From: RHLJ01 sp048058975
Lineage (GTDB): Bacteria > Bacteroidota > Rhodothermia > Balneolales > Balneolaceae
NCBI GenBank assembly: GCA_048058975.1
Contig: JBLLNP010000010.1
Span: forward strand, 78,019-142,018
DNA length: 64,000 nucleotides
Direction of reading: 5' to 3'
Made by a program: the position numbers and the translations under genes. Below the pieces are notes generated by a model. That model was not told where the DNA came from. It saw only the letters and a program-made list of their open reading frames with translations, and did no database searches. The stretch's first letter is position 1. The number at the start of each line of letters is the position of its first letter. Below are positions 1 through 8,991 of the stretch, piece by piece.

Positions 1-2495
1 TCTTCGGTAACAGCTACCATCAGAAAGACTTTTCCTTCGGCCTCATCCTTTGAACCAAGTACTGTTACGGTATTTTTTGGTGATTTTTGAAGAGCGTCAT
101 AACCAAGCTGCTTCAGCACATTCATATCCGCGCCGGAGATTTCCCCTTTTACCAAAGAGATAGAATTATTCAGGTTTTCAGAAGAGTTCAACAACTCATC
201 CAGTTTCGCTCCGGTATTTTGGAGATTGAGTTTTTCCAGCTCTTTTTCGAGTGCTTTCTTTTCTTCCTGAAGTTTTTGGATGCTGGCTACCAGATCATCC
301 GTTTGCCCAAATGCTGATTTAATACTTCTAACCGTGTGCTTTTCTTCCCGAATGAGCTTATCAGCAGCTTTACCGGTAACAGCCTCAATCCTTCTTATGC
401 CAGCAGCTACCGAACTTTCGTGAACAAACCGGAAATAGCCAATCTCCCCGGTTGCACCCACATGTGTGCCACCGCATAATTCCACAGAATAATCCTCATC
501 AAAAGTTATTACACGAACAAAATCACCGTACTTTTCCCCGAAAAGCATCATTGCTCCTTTTTCGCGAGCCTCATCAATCGGCACATTCCGTTCTTCGATC
601 AAAGGGATGTTTTCCTGGATTTTCTCATTTACTTGTGCTTCCACTTTATCCAATTGTTCCTGAGTCATTGCTTCGTAGTGAGAAAAATCAAAACGAAGAT
701 GATGCTCATTAACCAAAGATCCTTTTTGGGCAACATGATCACCGAGAACATCTCTTAGAGCAGCGTGAGCTAAGTGTGTAGCAGAGTGATGTTTCTGGAT
801 TTCGAGTCTGCGGTTTATATCAATGGTTGCCGTCCAGTTGCCATCCAGTTTCTCAGGAAGTTTTGCAGTGTAATGGATGAAATTCCCTTGATTTTTCTGA
901 ACATCTATAATATGAATAAACTCTTCTCCATTATTGAGCATACCGGTATCAGCAACTTGCCCCCCACTTTCTGCATAAAAAGGAGTTTTTGAAAGTTGAA
1001 GTGCAAAACGATCGCCTTCTTTCCTGTAAGCAGTGATTTGTACTTCAGTTTCGAAATCATCATAGCCCGTAAATTCAAAATCAGATGTTTCTTGTAAAAA
1101 CACCCATTCATTTACTAAACTCTGATCAACTCCGAACTTACCAGCTGCGCGAGCGCGATCTTTCTGCTCCTTCATGTTTGTGTTGAAGCCTTCCTCATCC
1201 ACTTCAATCCCTTGTTCCCGAGCCATTAGCTGTGTTAAATCGATCGGAAAGCCATAGGTATCATGTAATTTGAAAGCATCTTCTCCGGAAAGTTTTTTCT
1301 TTCCTTTAATCATTTCGCTGAAGATGTCTATGCCCTGACCCAGAGTCTTCAAAAAGCTCTTTTCTTCGGCACGAACCACATTGGTTATATATTCCTGTTG
1401 TGCAACTACTTCCGGGAATACTTCCTTAAACTGGTCAGCAAGTACATTCACCAGTTTGTACATAAACGGTTCTTTAAAACCGAGCTTATCCCATCCATAA
1501 CGTATCGCTCGACGCTGAATACGCCGGATTACATAGCCACGACCATCATTTCCCGGAGAAGCTCCATCCGCAATTGAAAAAACCACGGCACGAATGTGAT
1601 CAGCTATTACGCGCATGGCAATGTCTTTCTCTTCATCCTGACCATACTTCACCCCAGCCAGTTTAGAAATCTCATTTAAAAGCGGAGTAAATACATCAGA
1701 ATCGTAATTGGAGAACTTACCTTGCAGAACAGCACACACTCTTTCAAAGCCCATCCCCGTATCCACATGCTGCGCCGGAAGTGTTTTTAGTGCTCCATCA
1801 GCCTGACGATTAAATTGGATGAATACAAGATTCCAGATTTCCATCACCCGAGGATCGTCCATATTTACAAGCTCGGCACCATCTTGTTTTTTACGCTCCT
1901 CATCAGAACGAAGATCGATGTGTACTTCAGAACAAGGACCACACGGTCCGGTATCTCCCATTTCCCAGAAGTTATCTTTCTTGCCAAACTTCAGAATGTG
2001 ATTATGCGCGATGGAAGTCTCGCTTTTCCAGAGTTCAATAGCTTCATCATCAACAGGAAGACCGTCTTCTTCATCTCCCCCAAAAACGGTAGCATACAAC
2101 CGGTCAGGATCCATTCCCCAACGATCAACCAATAATTCCCATGCCCAGGCAATAGCATCTTTTTTGAAGTAGTCTCCAAAAGACCAGTTTCCGAGCATCT
2201 CAAACAGTGTATGATGGTAAGTATCATGCCCTACTTCTTCCAGATCGTTATGCTTACCACTCACCCGAATACATTTCTGGGTATCGGCAGCTCTATTCCA
2301 TAACTTCCCCCCATGATTTAGTGCTTTTTCTTCCCCAAGAAAAATCGGCTTAAATTGGTTCATTCCCGCATTGGTGAATAAAAGCGTAGGATCGTCTTTT
2401 GGAACAACCGGTGCACTTTCAACAATGGCGTGTTCCTTCTCTGCAAAGAATTCCAGAAATTCGTTTCTGATTTGGGAAGATGTCTTAACGGGCAT
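1..2495 (-). CDS. alaS: Alanyl-tRNA synthetase (3' end outside window)
   Basis: Class II aminoacyl-tRNA synthetase that charges tRNA-Ala in the cytoplasm and edits mischarged Ser/Gly. The frame opens at ATG 2493-2495 (MPVKTSSQIRNEFLEFF) and stays open to base 1, giving about 831 codons of a family that is usually 870-900, so only the end of the C-Ala/coiled region is missing. The N-terminal catalytic domain shows NFWEMGDTGPCGPCSE. The editing domain carries the zinc motif HHSATHLAHA and, further on, CGGTH. The gene is divergent from the DUF502 gene, with a 115-bp shared promoter region. It is recognised from the motifs and overall order; nothing looks abnormal. Confidence 0.97.
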   Translation of the reverse strand, partial: MPVKTSSQIRNEFLEFFAEKEHAIVESAPVVPKDDPTLLFTNAGMNQFKPIFLGEEKALNHGGKLWNRAADTQKCIRVSGKHNDLEEVGHDTYHHTLFEMLGNWSFGDYFKKDAIAWAWELLVDRWGMDPDRLYATVFGGDEEDGLPVDDEAIELWKSETSIAHNHILKFGKKDNFWEMGDTGPCGPCSEVHIDLRSDEERKKQDGAELVNMDDPRVMEIWNLVFIQFNRQADGALKTLPAQHVDTGMGFERVCAVLQGKFSNYDSDVFTPLLNEISKLAGVKYGQDEEKDIAMRVIADHIRAVVFSIADGASPGNDGRGYVIRRIQRRAIRYGWDKLGFKEPFMYKLVNVLADQFKEVFPEVVAQQEYITNVVRAEEKSFLKTLGQGIDIFSEMIKGKKKLSGEDAFKLHDTYGFPIDLTQLMAREQGIEVDEEGFNTNMKEQKDRARAAGKFGVDQSLVNEWVFLQETSDFEFTGYDDFETEVQITAYRKEGDRFALQLSKTPFYAESGGQVADTGMLNNGEEFIHIIDVQKNQGNFIHYTAKLPEKLDGNWTATIDINRRLEIQKHHSATHLAHAALRDVLGDHVAQKGSLVNEHHLRFDFSHYEAMTQEQLDKVEAQVNEKIQENIPLIEERNVPIDEAREKGAMMLFGEKYGDFVRVITFDEDYSVELCGGTHVGATGEIGYFRFVHESSVAAGIRRIEAVTGKAADKLIREEKHTVRSIKSAFGQTDDLVASIQKLQEEKKALEKELEKLNLQNTGAKLDELLNSSENLNNSISLVKGEISGADMNVLKQLGYDALQKSPKNTVTVLGSKDEAEGKVFLMVAVTE

Positions 2496-2610
2496 TAATT
2501 TACGCTGTAGAAATTTTGATTTTAAGGGTTGGGAAGATAGAAAATTTCCAGCTCTAACTCATGGAACTAATTGAACTACTGAAAGTTATTACATAAAAGA
2601 AAAGAAGCCG

Positions 2611-3180
2611 ATGAAAACAATATTGAACTATTTTTTAAGAGGGATGTTAATCGTATTCCCGTTAGGTGCTACCATCTACTTGGTTAGCATAACCATCAAC
2701 TGGGTAAATAATATTTTTGATAATCTTTTCTTTAGTTGGTTTGAATGGAATGTACCAGGGCTTGGGATTCTTTCAGGTTTTGTAATTATCTCATTAGTTG
2801 GATTTGTTTTTACCCGTGCTTTCACCAAGCCTATTGTTCATTTATTTGAGAATCTCTTCTCAAAAACTCCTTTGGTAAGCATTATTTATACGTCGCTTAG
2901 AGATTTAACGGAAGCTTTTGTGGGAGATAAAAAGAAATTTACTAAACCTGTGCGTATTCAGTTTGGTGAAATGGGCCTGGTTCGGTTTGGGTTTATCACC
3001 CAGGAGACGCTTAGTAATCTGGAAATGGAAAATGAAGTTGCCGTTTATTGCCCCCACTCTTATAACTTTTCCGGAAACTTGTATATCGTGCCTAAAGAGT
3101 CAGTCACTCCTGTTAAAGCAGAACCGGCTGACTTCATGCGCTTTATAGTTTCGGGTGGTGTAACCGGATTTGGGAAATAA
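2611..3180 (+). CDS. DUF502 family membrane protein
   Basis: A 189-residue protein with two N-terminal membrane helices (about residues 8-30 and 48-70) followed by a soluble domain. The motif LFSKTPLVSIIYTSLRDL after the second helix and the later sequence VRFGFITQE are typical of the DUF502 family, whose biochemical role is unknown. The start at ATG 2611 sits a few bases after an AAAGAAG purine run. The gene is transcribed alone, divergent from alaS and convergent with the ferredoxin-NADP reductase gene. Family assignment is good; function cannot be said. Confidence 0.85.
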   Translation: MKTILNYFLRGMLIVFPLGATIYLVSITINWVNNIFDNLFFSWFEWNVPGLGILSGFVIISLVGFVFTRAFTKPIVHLFENLFSKTPLVSIIYTSLRDLTEAFVGDKKKFTKPVRIQFGEMGLVRFGFITQETLSNLEMENEVAVYCPHSYNFSGNLYIVPKESVTPVKAEPADFMRFIVSGGVTGFGK

Positions 3181-3194
3181 AGCAGCCAAAAAAA

Positions 3195-3231
3195 CACTAA
3201 ACATTAAACTTCGTGATTTTGTGTTTTAGTG
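3195..3231. terminator. Possible terminator between convergent genes
   Basis: The arms CACTAAACA (3195-3203) and TGTTTTAGTG (3222-3231) pair with one bulged base around an 18-base loop. They lie between the convergent DUF502 and reductase genes, with an A-run on one side. The stem is AT-rich, so this is a weak call. Confidence 0.35.
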
Positions 3232-3243
3232 GCCTATAAACTT

Positions 3244-4167
3244 CTAGTAAACCTCTTCGAATGTTCTGTCTGAGGGCTTGAGCATGTCTTTTACTTCTTC
3301 CCAGCTCCACTCATTCGGATCTTCTGATTCCGGTTGTCCCTTTAGTCTGAGGTAATCCATAAATCCTTTTTTTGCCAGGTTATGATAAATCCCGGATTCC
3401 ATCCCTTTCATCCCGCAGAGGTAGATTAGTGTGTTGTCTTTACCCAAAATCGGACTCAGGATTTCTTCCTGATCATCAATAGCAGTCTGAACGTAATACT
3501 TACTTCCATCTTCGCGCCGGTCTTCCCTGGAAATCATTTTGATGTAGTGAAAATTCTCGTGTTTCTCAGCCATTTCTGTAAAAAACTTAGGGTAAAGTAA
3601 ATCTGTGCGATATGGACATCCAAAAACCAATGCTACCTCACCCTTAAAATTATTCTCGAACAATTCAATGATCATCCCTCTGAAAGGAGCAATCCCGGTT
3701 CCAGTTGCAAAAAATACAAAATTGAAGTCATCCACATTTTCGGGAAGTAAATAACGACGACCGCTTGGCCCGGTAACTTTCAACTTATCTCCCGGTTTTA
3801 GATTGCATAAGTAATTTGAGCACACTCCCATATAGAAAGTACCATCAACTTCATCCATAGCCCGCTTAACTGTTGTTGATACCAGATGTTTTTTCCCGCC
3901 TTCTCCATTTGAAGGTGATGAAACCGAATACAAACGAAGTTTATGAGGTTTTCCTTTTTCATCTTCTCCGGGAGGTAAAACACCTATTGATTGACCTACT
4001 CTGAACTTACCCTCCAAGTCTGTACCTGATATATCAAATGTCATGTGTCGGACGATATTCGGGCTACTCTCCGCCGTACATACATAGTTTTCCACTACGG
4101 TTGCTTCCGTGGGATTTTTTGGGGAATGAATATTTAGTTCTACTTCCGGTAAAATTATTTCTGGCAT
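3244..4167 (-). CDS. Plant-type ferredoxin-NADP(+) reductase
   Basis: A 307-residue FAD enzyme expected to move electrons between ferredoxin and NADP(H). FAD is bound by RLYSVSSPS (residues 78-86) and by the GVCSNYLC segment (114-121), which is close to the plant/cyanobacterial sequence. The NADP side shows ATGTGIAPFRGM (154-165) and LIYLCGMKGME. The protein ends in EEVY; a C-terminal tyrosine that stacks on the flavin is the hallmark of plant-type rather than bacterial (FprA/thioredoxin-reductase-like) enzymes. About 45 residues precede the FAD domain. The gene appears monocistronic. Function is well supported by motifs; the physiological ferredoxin partner is not in the window. Confidence 0.9.
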   Translation of the reverse strand: MPEIILPEVELNIHSPKNPTEATVVENYVCTAESSPNIVRHMTFDISGTDLEGKFRVGQSIGVLPPGEDEKGKPHKLRLYSVSSPSNGEGGKKHLVSTTVKRAMDEVDGTFYMGVCSNYLCNLKPGDKLKVTGPSGRRYLLPENVDDFNFVFFATGTGIAPFRGMIIELFENNFKGEVALVFGCPYRTDLLYPKFFTEMAEKHENFHYIKMISREDRREDGSKYYVQTAIDDQEEILSPILGKDNTLIYLCGMKGMESGIYHNLAKKGFMDYLRLKGQPESEDPNEWSWEEVKDMLKPSDRTFEEVY

Positions 4168-4191
4168 AACTTAAATGATTGAGTGCATAAA

Positions 4192-4223
4192 AAAATCCCA
4201 GTCAATGTAATGACTGGGATTTT
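4192..4223 (-). terminator. Intrinsic terminator of the membrane repeat protein gene
   Basis: A perfect 13-bp stem (4192-4204 with 4211-4223) around a 6-base loop, with core CCCAGTCA/TGACTGGG. On the minus strand it is followed by a run of T, and it lies 45 bp past the stop codon at 4268. Confidence 0.85.
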
Positions 4224-4267
4224 AAATAAGAAGTATGAATTAATTAAGTAGAAGTAAGCCTGATCAA

Positions 4268-4954
4268 TTATTGATTACTGATACGGTATCGTACCAGCTC
4301 ATCAACAGTAGGCCTCTCTCCTCTCTCTTCTATCAACCTTTCAGCTAACCGATCTGTCACATTAATGCTTCTCATTCGCATCAGATTTTTAGTGAGCTCT
4401 TCAAGAGTATAGCCTAAATCCATCATGCGGCTTGTAAAGTTTGCAGTAACCCCATTTCGTCGAGTTTCAATTAAATCATCAATGGTAAAATCATATCCAA
4501 GCTCCTTCATCATACTGGCGTAAGTCGCACTTACATCTGCATCCTGTAATGCAACTAGTTGTTCTAAGGTAACATTAGTGTAACCAATATCGTGGAGTCG
4601 CTGTGTTTCTGTTGCAGTTACTCCCTCATCACGTAATGAAGTAAGCTCCTCATTAGTTAGTGTACCATAACCAAGTTGTTCCATCCATTCACCCATACCA
4701 GCCAGAAGGTCGGCATCATATTCGTTAAACGACTGTACTACTTCAGAAATAGGGTTTTCGAAATCAGAAAAGAAATTACTTACTCTGTTTCCTGCATAGA
4801 ATATCAGGGAACCTATGAATAGAATTACTAATATATAATTAGCTGTTTTAGGGCTGCCAGATTCTGATTTTGATGAAACACCTAAACCAGAAGCTTCTGT
4901 TTCGCTTTCTAAATCCTGCAAGTCGTTTTTTAGATTCCTGAACTTTGTATTCAT
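4268..4954 (-). CDS. Membrane-anchored protein with LGY-type repeats
   Basis: A 228-residue protein of unknown function. A hydrophilic N-terminus is followed by one membrane helix (about residues 38-57). The C-terminal half then carries about four repeats of roughly 30 residues, such as LGYGTLTNEELTSLRDEGV and LGYDFTIDDLIETRRNGV, consensus (L/I)GYxx(L/F)TxxxLxxLxxxxV. Similar repeats occur C-terminal to BlaR1/M56-type peptidases and in stand-alone proteins, where they are thought to form helical scaffolds; no peptidase motif is present here. A strong terminator follows. The response regulator gene lies 69 bp upstream on the same strand and could share a transcript. Function cannot be assigned. 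Confidence 0.7.
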   Translation of the reverse strand: MNTKFRNLKNDLQDLESETEASGLGVSSKSESGSPKTANYILVILFIGSLIFYAGNRVSNFFSDFENPISEVVQSFNEYDADLLAGMGEWMEQLGYGTLTNEELTSLRDEGVTATETQRLHDIGYTNVTLEQLVALQDADVSATYASMMKELGYDFTIDDLIETRRNGVTANFTSRMMDLGYTLEELTKNLMRMRSINVTDRLAERLIEERGERPTVDELVRYRISNQ

Positions 4955-5023
4955 AGTTTGCCCATCAATTTGCGGGAAGGTTACGCAACTGTGAGCCTAA
5001 AGATGCATAAAAAGCTCTAATTT

Positions 5024-5398
5024 TTAAACTAACTCGAAAGATTTTGTGAGATCATTTAAAGTGAACGGTTTTGTGATCAAATCGATGCACTCTGTAGCAC
5101 GGGCACGGTCGTAATTAACACGATCTGAATTTCCGGTAAGATAGATTACTGAAGTTGAAATCTTTTCCTTAATAGCTGTTACAGCCTCAATGCCATCCAT
5201 TTCACCTTTCAAACGAATATCCATAAGTATTAAGTCTGGCTTGCTCTCAAATGCAAATTCGATTGCCTCCTGCCCCGATGCTGCCTTGCCTATAACTTCA
5301 TGTCCTAGCTCTCTAACCATGTTTTCTATTACAAGTGAGATGATCATGTCATCTTCAACAATTAGTACTCGTTTCTTCTTTCCTAGTAATTCTGTCAA
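5024..5398 (-). CDS. Single-domain response regulator (CheY-like receiver)
   Basis: A 124-residue stand-alone receiver domain. The acidic pocket is D16/D17, the phosphoacceptor is D60 in LILMDIRLKG, the switch Thr is T88 (VIYLTGN) and the conserved Lys is K110 (TKPF). There is no output domain, so it must act by protein contact or in a phosphorelay. This sequence style (VLIVEDDMIISLVIENMVRELGH) is common beside PAS-histidine kinases, but no kinase gene lies nearby. The start is TTG at 5396-5398, as no ATG fits the domain boundary. It may be co-transcribed with the downstream repeat protein (69-bp gap). Confidence 0.9.
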   Translation of the reverse strand: MTELLGKKKRVLIVEDDMIISLVIENMVRELGHEVIGKAASGQEAIEFAFESKPDLILMDIRLKGEMDGIEAVTAIKEKISTSVIYLTGNSDRVNYDRARATECIDLITKPFTLNDLTKSFELV

Positions 5399-5517
5399 TG
5401 TATTACTTCTTTATTTATAATTAATGAAATTGTCCTTCTACTATCACAGCTAATGAGTTGTTTTATTAAAAAATGTTACGTTCTCTTAACTCTGATCGTA
5501 AGAACTTTTTTTAGTTG

Positions 5518-6375
5518 TTAAAATTCCTGATCGGATTCAATAGGCTCTATTGCCAGCAATAATCCATCGATCACATCAATATTTGCGTTCCATCCTTTAA
5601 AGGATTCAGCTGAATATAAAATCTCCACCCTCCATGTTTTCCTAAGCTCAAGTATTCCTTCAAGTATATATGGATAGTACTCAAATTCGGGATCGTTTCT
5701 CAAATGTTCTTCATTCACAGTAAATACAATATCCTCTCCCGTATAAGGCACCATATTTATTTCCCAGCCAATCAACATCCTCTGGGCTTCCAAATAACCA
5801 ATATTTATAAGTCCGGGTGTTGTAAAATCAGGATACCAATTTCCCCAAATCCTGTTTACTCCTACCGAATCCAAAAATACGGTGATGTTCGAATTACGAA
5901 CTTCAGTGTTCCCGATTTGTTGCGATTCAAATGTAATCTTGTATTCAATAGGAACGCTGTTAATATCCGGACCTTCACAAATAGTACACCCAAAAAGTGG
6001 AGATACTTCTTTTACAGCGAGCCTACTGGTATCAGACACTAATGTGTACTCCTGATTCCTGAACAATGATTTTTTTGCAGCCGTAATTAATGTGTCCGGA
6101 TTTTTCATTTCAACCCTTACAATATCTCTGGTTAAACACGGATTTATGTCTCCCGGAAATAAAACCCTGCTAAAGCCTGTATGTCCGAATTCGTTTAATG
6201 TAGAGCAAATATGGTTTCCATTCTCTTCGTGATACCTCAAATTTAACTCTTCGAGTTCTCTCAATTCAAGCGGTTCAATTTTTACTGGGTATTCAGAAAA
6301 ATCAGCTACCTCTAGTGCCTCGCAAGAAATCACGATTATAATAAACCCAACAAAAAGTGCCCGTTGTATCCTCAA
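5518..6375 (-). CDS. Putative lipoprotein of unknown function
   Basis: A 285-residue protein beginning MRIQRALFVGFIIIVISC; the hydrophobic stretch ending in VISC at Cys18 is a lipobox, so it is probably an SPII-processed envelope lipoprotein. The mature part is rich in Thr, Ile and acidic residues, with CTIC and other Cys residues near the middle. No recognised domain is seen. The start codon is TTG at 6373-6375. The gene is alone, downstream of a 160-bp AT-rich region divergent from the oxidoreductase gene. Its function is unknown. Confidence 0.6.
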   Translation of the reverse strand: MRIQRALFVGFIIIVISCEALEVADFSEYPVKIEPLELRELEELNLRYHEENGNHICSTLNEFGHTGFSRVLFPGDINPCLTRDIVRVEMKNPDTLITAAKKSLFRNQEYTLVSDTSRLAVKEVSPLFGCTICEGPDINSVPIEYKITFESQQIGNTEVRNSNITVFLDSVGVNRIWGNWYPDFTTPGLINIGYLEAQRMLIGWEINMVPYTGEDIVFTVNEEHLRNDPEFEYYPYILEGILELRKTWRVEILYSAESFKGWNANIDVIDGLLLAIEPIESDQEF

Positions 6376-6535
6376 CTTTTATAAAAACCTAAATTGTTCA
6401 ACGGATATTAAGATAGGAATAATCTTGCTTTTGCTCTGTTAATAAGCACTCATATTCATTAATATATTTTTAGGTACTCTAAGTAACTTACAAGTTCTTT
6501 TCAGGCTGAAGCTTAGATTAACTAAACATGAGAAA

Positions 6536-7699
6536 TTGAAACCGACTAGCAAAACAATAACCATTATAGGTGGAGGAGTTTCTGGCATAACCTGTGCTTT
6601 ACTTCTTCAAAAATCGGGTTTTAAAACCGAGGTGATTTCAAAGGATGACTTATTGACCTCACGAAGAAACCCTTCTCTGGCAAGTCTGTTCCCTGCTGCT
6701 TCCATTATACCCCATACGGTAGAGCATCCTGAATTAAATACTCTGTTTGAAAACAGTCAGGTATTTTTTGATCATTTATATTCCGAAAACTTCATCGGGC
6801 TTACTACCCATCTGCATTATGAGTTATTTGCCAAACAAGAATCTCTGCCAAAATACGGCCACCTTTTAAAAGACTTTCATGTTTTGCTACCGGGAGACCT
6901 AGGGACAGCTCCTTTCCACCCCAATATTCCAGTATCTCTTGGTTATCGTTTCTACTGTTATTTCACAGATTGGGCATTTTATTTCCCAAATCTGATAAAG
7001 CTTTATCTACAGTCTGGTGGAAAGATATCCCTTAGGAACGTTCAAAGAGAAGAGCTTCCAAACTTCGCTTCTGATATTATTATTAATTGCACGGAACTGG
7101 GAGGACCAGAGCTTGCCGGGGAGAAACCTGAACCTGTTATTTACATGGGGCACCTTGTTAACATAAATGGAGTCCCAACTTTAACAGACTCTTCAGGAAA
7201 AACAGTTTCCTATAACTTTGTTCCCGGGTATGAACATTATCATTCTGATGACGGCACTTTACTGGATGTTTATTGTTATTCCAGGCAAGGCAATCTTGTT
7301 TTAGGAGGAAGCCGGTTTAGGGGAACATTAACGGAAGATGGTCTATGGCATGGGGAAAATACGGTTGAACCTACTATTAAGATCGGAAACGTTACCATTC
7401 CGGAACAAATCATTTCTTTGAATCAGGAAATCATAAAGAACTCTTTTGGAATAGACATAAATGACTATGAGGACAGGGCCGCTCATGTAGGTTATCGTTT
7501 TATGGGAAATAAAGAAATTGGTCTTACTCTTACCGCAGAAGAGTTTGAGGGTAAATTAGTAGTGCACAACTATGGACATGGAGGAGCAGGTGTGACTATT
7601 AGTTGGGGGTGCGCTCTTGAGGTAGCTAATATAGTTTCCAGACATCTTTCAAATCCTGAAATTACCAAAGAAGAAATTTTAAAAAGCCTCAGCTTTTAG
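6536..7699 (+). CDS. FAD-dependent oxidoreductase, D-amino acid oxidase (DAO) family
   Basis: A 387-residue flavoprotein. The N-terminal Rossmann motif ITIIGGGVSGITCALLL (GxGxxG at residues 12-17) binds FAD, and the C-terminal HNYGHGGAGVTISWG is the DAO-family closing motif that contacts the flavin. Length and arrangement fit D-amino-acid/D-aspartate oxidases of the eukaryotic type, which deaminate D-amino acids with release of H2O2; the substrate cannot be fixed from sequence. The only start that fits is TTG 6536. Its TTGA overlaps the stop of a three-codon ATG frame at 6528, so initiation may be coupled. The 3' end overlaps the convergent merC-like gene by 21 bp. Confidence 0.85.
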   Translation: MKPTSKTITIIGGGVSGITCALLLQKSGFKTEVISKDDLLTSRRNPSLASLFPAASIIPHTVEHPELNTLFENSQVFFDHLYSENFIGLTTHLHYELFAKQESLPKYGHLLKDFHVLLPGDLGTAPFHPNIPVSLGYRFYCYFTDWAFYFPNLIKLYLQSGGKISLRNVQREELPNFASDIIINCTELGGPELAGEKPEPVIYMGHLVNINGVPTLTDSSGKTVSYNFVPGYEHYHSDDGTLLDVYCYSRQGNLVLGGSRFRGTLTEDGLWHGENTVEPTIKIGNVTIPEQIISLNQEIIKNSFGIDINDYEDRAAHVGYRFMGNKEIGLTLTAEEFEGKLVVHNYGHGGAGVTISWGCALEVANIVSRHLSNPEITKEEILKSLSF

Positions 7700-8080
7700 A
7701 ACAGGATTTCTTTTGAACTTGTAGTTCAACCAGTGCCCACGAATCAGCATCAGGCTCCCAATTAGAGTAATTCCGGCTTCCCCATATTCACCCAATGTTT
7801 CATTAAAAAACCATGCTAGAAATATGATTAAAACGCCAAGTATTAAATATAAGGTAGTGGACAGCGATTCATGTTTTCTCCTAAGAGAAAGCACGACCGT
7901 TGGAGCAATCGCCAGAAAAAAGAAAAGATGGGTATAGCCATGAAGTTCTTCGAAGGCTGGCCATAGAGGAATCAAAGAAACAATGACCGGGACGAGCAAG
8001 CAATGTATTGCACAAATACTGGAAAGCCCGATTCCAATACGATCCCAAAACCCAGGTTGTGAACCCTTTTTATTACTCAT
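7679..8080 (-). CDS. MerC-domain membrane protein
   Basis: A 133-residue protein with four predicted membrane helices. The first helix carries CAIHC (in GLSSICAIHCLLVPV), the metal-binding cysteine pair of MerC-type mercury transporters. There is no merR, merA or merT next to it, so a role in mercury uptake is not implied; MerC-domain proteins of this length are common single genes in Bacteroidota. The coding 3' end overlaps the convergent oxidase gene by 21 bp. Confidence 0.8.
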   Translation of the reverse strand: MSNKKGSQPGFWDRIGIGLSSICAIHCLLVPVIVSLIPLWPAFEELHGYTHLFFFLAIAPTVVLSLRRKHESLSTTLYLILGVLIIFLAWFFNETLGEYGEAGITLIGSLMLIRGHWLNYKFKRNPVLKAEAF

Positions 8081-8163
8081 TTAAAAATTTAAAAAGTGAA
8101 CTTTAATGATACCCCTATTAGCCATTGAGTTCAACCAGAACCTGTTTAGTTTTTTCTACCAAC

Positions 8164-8880
8164 TTAATCGACAAAAGAATTCAGTTTCTTATCTGCTTCC
8201 CTCCAATCAGGCATAAAAGAATCCATTAGTGAATAAAACCTTTTGTTATGCAGTCGTTCAATTAAATGAACCATTTCGTGAACTACCACCATTTCAATGC
8301 ATTGCATGTTCTTATGAGCCAGCTTGAGATTCAACCAAATCCTCTGATCCCTGATATTACATGTACCCCATCTTGTTTTCATTTTCTTAACCCCGAATTC
8401 TTTCACCTCTACGTTCATAATGGGTTGATAATGCTCTATTATTTTTTTGATAGATTTCTTCAACTGATCACGATACCAATCATCCAATAGTCTTTCTCTC
8501 TTATCCCTACCTGAGTTTCCACGTATTTTCATTACCAGGTGATCATTATCCAAAAAAACCTGGGATTTTGAAGCTCCATCAAACACCTTAAGTGTATATG
8601 CTCTTCCTTCAAATACATGTTCTTCTCCGGAAATAAACTTGAATTCGGGTTCAAATTGAACTTTTGCTGCTTTATCTAACTGTTTAAAAATCCATTCCGA
8701 TTTAGAGTGGATAAACCTGACTAAGTTTTTCTCTGATATTCGAACCGGGCAGGAAACACGAATTCTTCCGCTCCTCCTGTTTACCCTAACGTAAAGATTT
8801 TTGATACGCTTTCGGGTTACTTCTATGGTAATCCCTTCAACCTCAATGGAATAAGTACGGAATCCTGTATTTCTGAACAT
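8164..8880 (-). CDS. YgjP-like (M48/SprT-type) metallopeptidase
   Basis: A 238-residue protein of the YgjP/DUF45 family. The C-terminal half has KTRWGTCNIRDQRIWLN followed by the zinc-metallopeptidase motif HEMVHL and then a further His in RLHNKRFYSLM. The N-terminal part is a beta-rich domain with VTRKRIKNLYVRVNR, as in the family. Cytoplasmic, with no signal peptide. Homologues are often linked to restriction-modification or nucleotide metabolism, but nothing like that is adjacent. The start is ATG 8878-8880. Confidence 0.88.
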   Translation of the reverse strand: MFRNTGFRTYSIEVEGITIEVTRKRIKNLYVRVNRRSGRIRVSCPVRISEKNLVRFIHSKSEWIFKQLDKAAKVQFEPEFKFISGEEHVFEGRAYTLKVFDGASKSQVFLDNDHLVMKIRGNSGRDKRERLLDDWYRDQLKKSIKKIIEHYQPIMNVEVKEFGVKKMKTRWGTCNIRDQRIWLNLKLAHKNMQCIEMVVVHEMVHLIERLHNKRFYSLMDSFMPDWREADKKLNSFVD

Positions 8881-8991
8881 TCCGAACGATAAGAACTTCC
8901 TGCATTTATTTTAGCATTTTTGAGAAACTAAGATTTACTTCTCCCGTTATATTTTTATTCTTCAAATTGTAGCATTGGTAAAACTCTTTAA

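Noticed and set aside
7679..8080. Mercury-resistance operon
   Set aside because: Only a merC-like gene is present; no merR, merA, merT or merP in the neighbourhood.
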